The notes beneath the pieces were generated by a model. The model did not search any database, was not told the DNA's origin, and worked only from the letters and a program-made list of their open reading frames with translations. Positions 1 through 12,100 of a stretch of DNA of 64,000 nt are shown here, in pieces. Position numbers and translations under genes: made by a program. How positions within the stretch are numbered: the first letter of the stretch is position 1; every line of letters starts with the position of its first letter. Source of the DNA: Mesocentrotus franciscanus (lineage: Eukaryota; Echinodermata; Echinoidea; Camarodonta; Strongylocentrotidae); contig CP137679.1 in NCBI GenBank assembly GCA_037976565.1, positions 10,762,992 to 10,826,991 on the forward strand. Direction: 5' to 3'.

Positions 1-1101
1 AGAGGTCCCTATGCTATCAAGAACTTTCATTTTCTTCTTAACTTTGGATTTCAACAAGCAAATTTCCACTACTGCATTCCCCATGCTGGGGAAGGAAATA
101 TAAAATTATTTTCGTTTGTTGAAAAAAAATAATGTATGAACTGATCTTACATAGATAAACTAATTTTCACTTGTTGTTCATGAAGTCCCTTGTTCAAAGG
201 TTGTATAAGCATTACATATTTCAATTGCTATTGGACTACTTGAATTTACATGAATATAACAGGTCTAGAATGATAAATTTGGTAATTTTACTTACTGTAC
301 TATGGTTGTTAAATATACAGTATAGGTACTGCCTCAGCAAACTACAAAACTGTTCAATATATGTAGGTGGAATACATGTGTGTCAAATACAGTTATCACA
401 GTCATTGTCTTTTTCCAAATTGTCAGATGGGACTTTGAATTTCCTATATGGCATTTACGTGAAATACATGCTCTAATGTAAATAATATAGAAATAATGCA
501 GAATTGATAGGACATTTACTATACATGTAGCATTCACTATCTATTTAGATGTAAAATAACGGTGTTTGAATCATTGCAAGTTAAACTAATTTTTATTTTG
601 GCTTGATTATTACAAAATCATACTTATATTCTACATTTGCATTGTATATATATGCAGAACATTATCGCTTCGTCAACTCTTCATGATTACTTATCTTTGC
701 CCCACAAAGATATATTCTTGTATTGTTTATCCCTTGAAAAACTTAAAACAAAGAATTCCTATCTACTACGCATCATATCATGAAACTTCTTTCTCCTCAC
801 TGTCTAAAAATGCAAACTACATGTATGAATATTAACATCTGACATTTACACAATCTTGTGCAGTATGAGTTGACAAGTCAAGCATATTCAGTTTTAACAG
901 AAATACATAGTAATAACAACATAATAATAATAATACAATAAACACAACATTAAATAGTTAAACTTTGCACTTGGTGCCCTTCAATACTATACAAGTCACA
1001 AAATACATGAGTTGCTTTGCCTATGAAAATAGAATAATAGAATGGCAAATAGAAATGGCTCACAAATAAATGGCAAAAGTGTTCCTTCTGATATCAAAAT
1101 A
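1..1101 (-). other. 3' UTR / flank of the RING-CH gene
   Basis: AT-rich sequence downstream of the stop with no supported coding region. A minus-strand AATAAA hexamer occurs at 592-597 and could serve as a poly(A) signal; the transcript end is not proven. Confidence 0.4.
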
Positions 1102-1450
1102 TCAGATTTTGACGTCAGTTCTACGTTCAGCTTGCACGGGTGACATGACCTCTGCCGCGACCGGGTCATATATTTCATGAACTTCACATTGCTCCAATGT
1201 CCGATTCACTTCAAAAACTTCTGCTTCCACAACTGACACATCACTTGTCCCTTCGTCACCACCATACATAGGATCTCCACATTTTGAGCTGCTAGCTTCA
1301 GCATGGGTCTTGAATTCGTTTGAGTGTTCGAGTGTACCTGAAGTCGATGCCTCATTTTCCATGATGATGGATGTAGACGTCTTTCCCATGATTTTCAAGG
1401 AGAATATCCTGGCTCTCTTGTAGGCATTTGCAATGGTGTATCCGAGATAT
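1102..1450 (-). CDS. RING-CH gene exon 13 (C-terminal tail, stop)
   Basis: Acceptor TGTTCCTAG|ATA; the first base completes an Arg codon with exon 12. It encodes the end of helix 9 and a basic membrane-proximal segment (NAYKRARIFSLK). A roughly 95-residue acidic, Ser-rich tail follows and ends in a TGA stop at 1102-1104. Confidence 0.87.
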
Positions 1451-3089
1451 CTAGGAACAAATGGGTAGGGGGTAGTAATTCTTGAAGTTAGCTACATTTA
1501 AGAACAGCTCATTTTTATCCATTTTATAGAACATCATATTAGAACACGAAGATGCCTCCTAAAAAGGTTCTTCACATTTTGGCAAATTTCACCTTTAATG
1601 CACTATTTTTCCAAATCTTAGAATATATTTAGTCACGATACAACCATTTGCAAAAACTTTCCAAAATTGAATAACTCATAAGAAATGAGTTATTCAATTT
1701 TGGAAAGAAAGAAATCAGTTGCGAAGTACTGTGGTATTATAAAAATTATTATAAATATTACCCATGAATAACTACAAAGAGTACCGGTAAATGACTGGAC
1801 AACTTTAAATCATTTTTTTAAATAAATTGCAGTACAGACTGAAAATATGCATTCTTATCTTCAAATTGGCATCATATTATTGCATTCCATTTCATCTGAA
1901 ACAATCAATACTCATTCATACGTTCTTTTTCACTGTTTAGATGCATGATAATTTGTTGGCAGAATAAAAGTTTCTGTAAAGTTGCTAATTGGAAGAATTA
2001 TGGTTATTCACTTGAGACGTACGTGTCTCAAGCACGCACATGCCAACAGTTTATTTTTTTTAGATGCATGACAGTTTGTTCTTCAAATTGGCAGAAATTA
2101 TATCTTTCTTTCATTGCTACATTGTTTAAAGAATGTAATGTCTCTGAAGACAATATACTTGGGTGAGAATGTTATCTAACAGTTGAAAAAGTGACCCATT
2201 TTTATTAAAAAAACAAAGACTTTGAATCTCTCGATGTGTTGCCAATTTAGGGATTTTAAAGCTCGTTTTCCTTTTTAAAACACAATATAGTCATGAAACA
2301 AAAAAGGATGCAGTGTGTGCAAAAAATTTTGCCCTTTCCATTCATGCATTTTGCATATTTTATAGGTCTCGATCTGAATCAAAAGTTATTGAGCCAAACC
2401 ACAAAATGTGGAATGATTGTAGCGAAAGGGTTAAAAGAATAAAACACAATTTTCTGTTAAGTTGCCAATTTGATGCAGAAAAGAGCTCCAACTGGCTATA
2501 AGGATTACTCACCTGAGACACGTCATCTCCAGGAGCACGCACAGGCCGATGGTAACGATGTTGATGGTACTCGAGGGATAGGACTGCAGCACGGCGTAGA
2601 CCGCTCCTGGTCCGCCAGCCATGGCAAAGAAGGCGAAAAAGCAGAAGGTCGTGTCCCTGGAGCTCAGGCCCTGGTACAGATGAACTTTGCCCTGCTTCAG
2701 GTCATACTGCTCAAAGTGAAAGTTAGGGAAACAAAGGGAGAAAAAGTCAATTTTAGAAAAAAATAGAAGTAACTATTTTTGTGTAGCCCAAATCACACTG
2801 TTATAGAATGTCCCTAATGCATGGAATAAACATCCTTTGTCTAAGGACAAACAAAAGGGGCAGAAATTTGAACCCTCAACCTTTAGATGGAGAGTCAAGT
2901 GAATGAACCACTATACCCACGATGTAAAAAATAGCAAAATTAGGTACATGCCATACTGTTAAATGTATTTTAAAAATAAACTGCAGCAAAAGCTGTCCAT
3001 TTAGCCCACCCAAGTGAAAACAAAGAAGTGGCCAATAATGACACATGGCCTTTCTACACAGGTTTTACATCAATTATTTATAATCAGAA

Positions 3090-3138
<49 letters not shown>

Positions 3139-6100
3139 ACAATGGTGATCACAAAATGGACAGGTGGACCTCTATAGAGAAGCATTAATTGAAGTAGATA
3201 ACAAACCCTCCAAAAAGATTTATTGTTTTGCACAAATCATCAATGAAATCTGCCATACACGTTGTGGGTGCTTGCAAAGATTGCATGATTTTATTAAGAT
3301 ATTGATACTGATTAAGGTATACATGTAAATAGAGAATCGGAGAAACACACTTACAGTATTCTTGCAGACATGACATTTGATGAGTTCTGGGCTGTCATCG
3401 AGCTGTAATGACAATATGAAAATATTTAAATTAACAGGGTCCAAATTCACCTTATATAATGGAGACATGACTGCTGCTGTTGACTTTATCCAATCTACTA
3501 GTTCTTCAAAATACCTGCACTCTGAAAGTTGACATTCTTACTAGCCAAATTACAATAGTGTGGTAATAGCACACTTTGAAAGAATGCATATCATTTTTTC
3601 AGAAATTTCTTGCTGATGAAAAAAACAAAAACAGAATACCGGTATTCACTGGGCATTTGACGGATTGATTTCAGAGTAATCAATGGAGGTGTAACTTAAA
3701 GATTATTTGGGGAATTAATAAAGTTAATTCCCCGACTGAATTTCCTCACCTCTAACATCCATCTTCTGAGACATTCGTGATGGACAAACGCTACATCTCC
3801 TTTACAGGTACAGGGTGTGATGAGAGGGCCAAGATCAGGGTTGTCCCGATCGTAGCAGATCCAACACTCTGGGTCTGAGAGAGAGATGAAGATAGATAGA
3901 TGGAGAGAGAGAGAGAGAGATGGAGTGAGAGAGAGATGGAGAGAGAGAGAGAGAGAGATAAAGATATATAGAGAGATGGAGAGAGAGAGATAGAGAGAGA
4001 GAGATGGAGAGAGATGGAGAGAGAGAGAGAGAGAGAGAGAAAGGGGGACAGATAGAGAGAAAGATGGACAGATAGCGAGCCAGAAAAAGATAGGGGGAGG
4101 AAGGGAGGGAGGGAGCGAGGGAAGTTGAGAGAGAAAAGTGGGTACAGAGATAAAAAAGATAGTGTGTACAACATACATGTAGTTCCTTTCAGGTTTTTAA
4201 TTTATAAAATCATCAGAAATCATGAACAGAGCACACATTTAACACGTTTTTTTTCTTCTTCATTTTCTTACTCCATGAACTAAGGAATATATATTTAACC
4301 TAGGATAGTACATGCGATTAAGCCATGGTTATAAATGTTTACGTAGAGTGCTCAAGCTAAATCAAGGAGAGAAAAGGACTACGAGAAACAACACAACTAT
4401 AGAAAAAAAAGCAGTAATGATGTCATGCTGTAGAACTTTAAATGTCTTAAAACAACAAAGCGTTGTAAATCCCAAAACAGGGCAAATGGATGCAAAACCT
4501 GAATTCTGTGTATACAACTTATTGATTGCTCGTAAAGGGAAATCCAACCTTGATAGCAAACTACTCTATGGGAAAGCAGGAAAATCAGAGAATTAGACCT
4601 GTAAAATTTTGGATGAAACTGGACAAAAAGTGAGAAAGTTATTAATGTTTGAAAATTGTAATCACTAGGTATGGGCTCATCAAATTGGCTGTATCGTTAT
4701 TGTCTCTGTGATGTAGTGGCAGACAACTTTCCCATTTTTTCCAACACACAAAATGACTTAGTGATCTCATATTTCTAACATTCATAACTTTCTTATTATT
4801 GGTCCGATTTGTTCCAAACTATCGCCATTCTGTTTATCTTATTTTTCTGCTTTCATACAAATGAACTTATTACAAGGATTAGACTGCCCTTCAAATGAAT
4901 ATGATGTTTAAGTAGGTTCTCCTGGGGGGTGTTTCACAAAGACTAAGATCGACTTTAAGTTGGACTTAACTATGGCGGGGCCGTTCATGCCATTGTTTGC
5001 TCTCACCATTTGCTGGCATTAGTCTCTCAAGTAACATACAAATCATGGTCACGAATCTACAGAATTTACATTTTTTGATAATTCATTATTGAAGGAAAAT
5101 ATATTATTTAAAGATAAAGACCAGTTCTGGTCATGCGATTGCATTGTGAAAGAAACGTTGTGTAATCGATCAGAAAAGGTTGATCATCTAGCATATAACT
5201 ATTGGTGTGTACTGCAAGGTTCTGGAATCATCAAAATGATAAGAAATTTGGCCCAGTCTTGGTAAAGTTACAAGCACTGTACACAGAAAGATGCATATGG
5301 GACTACGCGACCACGTGCGCGATATCTATTTGGTCCCAATAGATATAATAATTTACCAAATATATCAATTAGTAGGCGATTCCACGGCAAAATTTGTATC
5401 ATCACGTATTAGTCAAAACATATTCTTTCACATGATTGGTAATGAGAGCTTCCATTTCATTTTTTGAGAGAGGGGCGTTTCCAAAACTGGTCTTTACCTT
5501 TAAAGAATAAGATCATAATTGAGAGACCAATGGTGAGAGCAAACAGTGGCATGAAAGGCCTGCAATAGTTAAGTCCAACTTAAAGTCGATCTTAGTCTCT
5601 GTGAAACAACCCCCTGCAGTCAACTTTGAGTTTAATATACATGTATCATTGGAAAATTTTGACTCTCTATTTCAGAAAATGCACAAAGCAACCAAAAAAG
5701 AATAAGAATTCAAGCAAGTTATCACTGGTTTTAAAGCCGACACGTCACATATGACAGTAAGTTCTTACCAGTGCCACTTCTGCTACGAGTTTCTGTACTC
5801 TGGTAAGAGCTTGTACTTGCAGATGGCTCTTGCTTACTTCTGCAGCTCAAGAGGTTAGTTTCCTCACGTCGCTCTGTCTGGATTGTTTGAGTAGGTGGCT
5901 GATGAAACAAAAATTAACATATAATTGGTCGTTAATTAAGGAAGGATAAATGATATTTCCAAGTACTTGAAGTGTTCAGAGTATCTTCTTCTTCACCCAT
6001 ACGACAGTTCGTAGATAGCACAGATGTGCAAATGACTCTAAATAACCACAGACCTCTTAAACATGGAGAAGTCCCACTTTGCGCATTTCAAATTAATCAC

Positions 6101-9100
6101 TGCAGGGGAGTGTTTCACAAAGACTAAGATCGACTTTAAGTTGGACTTAACTATGGCAGGGCATTCATGCCACTGTTTTCTCTCACCATTATGATTTTTA
6201 GATAATATTTTTTCCTTCAATAATGAATTATCAAAAAATATAAATTTGGTAGATTTGTGACCATGATTCGTACGTCCCTTGAGAGACCAATGCCAGTAAA
6301 CGGTGAGAGTAAACAGTGGCATGAACGGCCTGCCATAGTTAAGTCCAACTTAAAGTCGATCTTATTCTTTGTGAAACACCCCCCTGAAGTCATTAATTAA
6401 TTAAGCCTCCTTCAGATATGATGCTGCAAAACCATGGCGTTTTTTTGTAATGATGTCAAGTGTAATACGCTCCACATTTCTGTATCTTATAACACGGAGC
6501 TAAGAGAAGTGCAAGGACCTTCGATGTCTGCAGTTGCCATTCATTTACATTGTAAAAAGAATACGTGGTTGTTTCTTCTTTTGCGGCAGTTCGCTACACC
6601 CTATCTGAATGAGCCTTTAGGCCATTTCATCTTCTGAAGAGACCGTCATATCCTGCCATTTCTATTTTACTATTAACATGATTATACAACACCTCAATCT
6701 GGAGGAATGTGGGCAAGCCCAAGCTATTTTGTCCAAATATTACAGACAACATCTAAGATTTGAGTATACATTATCATTGTATTAGTTTGTAGGCCTGAAG
6801 TGGTTGGATCGAATTTAATTCATTTGAATTCAATTCAATACAAGGTTTATTTCAAACATGCTTTGCAGTGAGTACACAGACAGAATTCTTTTAAATCTTT
6901 ATAACAATCAAAATATAATGATACAATAATGATTACTTAATTTATATAATGTACATGTCAAATAGACTGTCAATACGTACATGTACTATGAGCCAAAAAA
7001 TCTAGGCAAAATGTATGGATCAAGACAATTCAATAAGCCTGTGTATATCATATGATGTATGTTTATCTGGACTAGACAAGAAAAGTGATCATAATATATG
7101 TTTATGTACTTACTGCGACACGTTCTTCATCAGTGTTTTCTCTCAGGATTGTCTTTGGGTTCAATATCCACAGCTTTTCAGGACTGTAGGAATAAATTGC
7201 ATTAAACAAAAACTCTTGTAACCTACTGGATTAAAACTGTATTAATTCAGATATTTCTTTTTTTCTTTTTCTTTTACTATAATTGGGTAGTTCTATATTA
7301 ATTATCCTAAGATATTTTTGTTTTTGACAATAGACCAGTTTACTAACATATTCAAATTTATGGATGTTTCTTTCCTGGTGACCTAGTGACGAGTTATTCC
7401 AATAACCTTTTAATAATGAATGAACTACAATACTTGGAATCCAGTGTGCATACATTACTCATTTCTCAAGAACAACTTTTTAAAAATAAATATGCATAAA
7501 ATTTGAATATGTTAGTAAACTGGTCTATTCAACATGACTTCTCTTTCCAGTTGGCAAGCAATGACATCAGAACCACATAAAAAGGTTGGTTCAACGTACA
7601 CCAACAGGGTCTCACTCTTTAATTCCTCTACTGATATTAGCCCAGATTTGCCAAGAATCTTTGGATTTTGGATCGCTACCACTTGACTGGAGGAAAGCAA
7701 ATGTAACTCCCATTTTCAAGAAAGGGGACACTACTGATCTTGCCAACTACCGCCCTGTGTCTCTGATGGTGACCTGTACATGCTGCAAACTATTGGAACA
7801 CATAGTGGACAGTCAGATGATGAAACACCTTGATAAGTTCAACATCATTGCTGATAATCAACATGCCTTTCGCAAAGCAAGATCGTGTGAAACGCAACTA
7901 TCTTAACTACCCAAGACTTACTACAGAACCTGGACAACAAGAAGACGACAGACTTAGGCGTCCTTGACTTTACCAAAGCCTTTGATGTCGTGCCACATAA
8001 ACTTCACCTTCTTAAATTAGATTATTATGGCATTAGAGCTCGAACCATTGACTGGATTAAGGCATTCCTGACAAATCGCTTCCAAAGGGTTGTTTTGAAT
8101 GGAAACTTCTCCGACTGGAATCCCATCCTAAGCGGTGCCCCACAAGGCACAGTTCTTGGACCATACCTCTTCCTGATGTTTATCAACGATATCCACCGAG
8201 ATATCTCCAGTACAACTCGACTATTCGCCGACGATTGTCTCATATACAACACTACTGAAACCACAGGGGATGTTAACCAAATACAAACAAACTGAAACAA
8301 AATGGTCGATTGGGCTCAACCATGGGGAATGAGATTCAATCCAGCGAAGTGTAAGACTATGAGGATCACAAGGAAGAGGAAACCTGATCTTGCCCAGTAC
8401 TCAATGATGGGTGTGGCCTTGGAAGAAACAGACAGTATCAAGTATCTGGGAATTCTACTTCAAAGTGACCTACGGTGGAACAAACAGACAGACAGTGCTA
8501 CCTCAAAAGCAACTAGAGTCCTGAATTTCATAAAAAGAAATTTCTACCACTGTGCCCCCTCAATTAAGGAGAAACTATACCTAACTCTAGTCAGACTGCA
8601 CTTAGAATACACTGCAGTGTCATGGGATCCTCACACTAAGAAAAATATTGACAGTCTAGAAAGAGTTCAAAAGAGGGCAGCAAGATTTGTCTCGAACACG
8701 TACGGGAGGGACACCAGCATTACAACCATTCTTAAGGAATTGAAATGGGACCCGCTCCAGGAAAGGAGACAGCAACATTGACTCACTTCCTTCTACAAGA
8801 TGCTGTATGAACAGTTGGATATCCAGTACGACAACATCATCAAGCTCAAGGCATCACGAGGTAGAAGAGGGCATTCCTATCAATTCCAATTGCAACACAC
8901 AAACTCAGAAGCATTCGCAAACTCTTTTTTCAATCGTACTGTATCTGAATGGAACAACCTTCTCACCTCCACTGTGAAACAACCATCAGTAATGTCCACT
9001 TTTAAAAAGCACTCCTTTCAGATCCACAACTTAAACAGAATTAGACCACTCTCTTCGACAAACCTCCAGTCAAAACTCCTGGTGGAGTGTTTCGGAGGAT

Positions 9101-12100
9101 TATCAACCAAGTACCAAGTACTGTACCAGTATTCTTTCTCCTTCTTTAAATAATTGGTAAAGAGAAGGATGTGGACCACATCGATGACCAATCTTATAAT
9201 CCGTTCAAAGCTATTTCAAAAGAATACATCTGGATAAAAAAGATTAATCCTTCACAGACGGACTCTGGCTATTCATTGTCACCTATCTTTGCTCTAATTA
9301 TCTCAAGGCAGCAGACGGCAAGAAACTGTGTGCTAGCCTTCTATTTTTTTTAGGTTGGTAGAAGCTTTAACTTAATGTTGTAATTACCCCAACCGATGAA
9401 ATTTTTCTGTATCGTTTTAAAAGTGTGGGCTCCTCAATTTTTGTATTTTGGCCTCATCAAAGAAAGATGACAGATTACCCAGAGCTTCCTTTTGTTCAGA
9501 ACTTCAAAGCCCATTTCTTCTATAGAGGTGTTTAATTTCACTGTTTAATTCCTCTATTGTACCAGTATTCATTCTCCTTCTTAAAATGATATGAATGAGT
9601 AAGAGAAGGATGTGGGCCACACTGATGACCAATCTTATAATCATTTCACAGCTATTGCGGAAGAAGTGTGGGTTCCTCAGTTGTTCTATTTTGGCTTCAT
9701 CAAAGACAGATTACCGGTACCCAAGTCTATTGTTTGGAACTTCAAAGCCCATTTCCTCTATTAAGGTGTTTAATAACCATTAATATAAAAGATCTGAGTG
9801 GGCTTTTTTTTAGGTGGATACTCTAGGACATAAAGTAAGTATTGACTACGTATTGATTGCATTCAAGAGTTAATGCTCAAGATTGTACAGTGTTAGCTCT
9901 AACCGAACACAACCCAAGCCCTAATCCCGCATCATTCACAAAAGTCAGTCTGAAGCAAATCTGGCCAGAGAATACATACTTTTAAGTTCTAAATTTCAAA
10001 GTTTTTCCTGAATACGTACAACATGGGTATCTACGTACTCTCATCACCAAGGAAAAAGATCATGTATGCATGTTAACTGAAATGTTAACTGTATTTAAGT
10101 CAACATGACTACCAGTACTCACCTTCTACAATTCCAGAGGACACAAGGAAACCACATCACCATGGCTAGTTCAACGATACGGAAGACAATCACGTAGGAG
10201 TTCCGCTGCAGGAGAGGGATGCTGGAGGAGACAGAAATATAAAGAATGCAGTGTTTGTAGAAAGTTAGACACGAAAATTCATCTGCTTAAAGGACTTCAT
10301 GAAAAAGGGTATCGGCTTGCACATAATCATTCCAGCGCTCATCAGAAATGGAACTTGGTCGTCTTGAGGACACAGATTTAATGAGAGTCTCTCTAGGCAG
10401 TGTCTTTATATGAACATTAGCATTTTATACTTTAAAAATTTATTACTGTATTAATTGCTTAAAAGTTTTGTATGATCCCTATTACTGTATTAATTGCCCA
10501 AAGGTTTTGTATGATCCCTACCTTATTTTCATTTATTACTTGTGTAGGCAATATAATGGGAGAAGAGAGGTTTCGCTTTCATATTTTCACATTTGCCACA
10601 TTGAGATAACTTAAAGCACCTTTGTACTAGTTTACCCAGGAGGGATTAGAGGGATTAGCGTGGTCACTGACAGGTGGCTATCTCATCAACTCAGCTCTCA
10701 ATTAACATAAGAAAAAGTGGATCATGGGGGACCAACAGGCACCGATTAGGCATTGTTTTCTATATAGAGGGAGCAAGTAGCTACAAGTAGTACAGTGGGG
10801 CTTTAACAAGTCCATAATTGTTGTATACAGATTAACCCATTTATTCAATTACTCAAGATCAAATAAACAATTAAAAAGAAGAAGTGAAGAGTTGTGAACA
10901 AATTGTAATTGTTGCAATGACTTAAACTTATATAGCAGATGCTAAATGTGTGAACATACTCCGCAGGAGAAATAAGTGGTAGAGTTCACACTATTGCCCC
11001 AATTCCCATTTCACAGATTTACATGAATATAAACAACTCAAAAAGTTTGGAAACTCAAGTTTGATTTATTATATCTCTCTTGATATGGCATAATCATCAT
11101 TATGTTTAGTATTATTAGAAAGTGTGTTTATTCCTTTTTAAAATGATACCCCATTTGTAATGATATTTTAGTCATGGAATGTGCATTACATCAAAATAAG
11201 GGGCAAGGTCAAAAGTGAAAAGTTGCAAAATGCACTGCTCTTTTTCAGCTGTGCATTCTTCTTTCTTTGAAGAGTGTGGGGCTGCTGTGTATTGCACTGC
11301 ATACCAATACCAGTGCATAGCAGTGCATTTTGCAACTCTTCACTTGTGATCATGTCCCTTATTCTGATGTACTGCTCATTCCATGAAGGGAAAATCATAC
11401 TAACCAAGTATGGTATTATTTTAAAGAGGAATAATTATATTTTCTAATAATACTAAATATAGTGATTATCCCATGACAAGAGAGATATATTTGATTAAAC
11501 TTGAGTTTCCAAACTTTTTTGAGGGGTTTATGAACATGAACCAAAAAAAAACAGAGTTTGTTTGTTTGTTTGTTTGATTGGTTTTATTTCTGCGTTCAAA
11601 AAGATACAAATTCAAACTCAAATTACAAAATTTCAAACAATAACAAATACAATGAATAACATGTTTACAAAAGTAATTAAATAGAAAGTCATGTACAATT
11701 ATATCATACAATAAACATGTACGAAGCATACACAAAAGATAACAAATACATAGTAAACATTTTTCAATAAATTAGAGAGGTAATTTAGAACGCAGGAGAC
11801 CACCATCGTGAGCGGTTAGGCTGGAGATGGATGGTGGCCTCAAAAAAAAAAAAAAAATTGGCGACATAACTCTCTTGGGAAAACTGAGTGATCAAGTGGG
11901 TGCAGTGCAAGTGCAGGTGTGGGTGCAGAAAGCAGTTGCATGCTAAAGTATAAAATAAGTCACGGATTTATACTAATTTAAAGAGTGGGGAGCGTGTGAT
12001 TGTATTATTTGTCGCTTAAGTGTAGCTTTTAAGGTTTAGACAGTTGAACAGGACTTTATGTTGTCGGGAAAATTATTCCAAATGTCCGGACCAGAATGTC

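Noticed and set aside
3696..4178. Minus-strand open frame joining the RING finger to a long Ser/Leu-rich N-terminus
   Set aside because: The Ser/Leu part is translated CT microsatellite in the intron; the acceptor at 3874/3875 separates it from the real exon.
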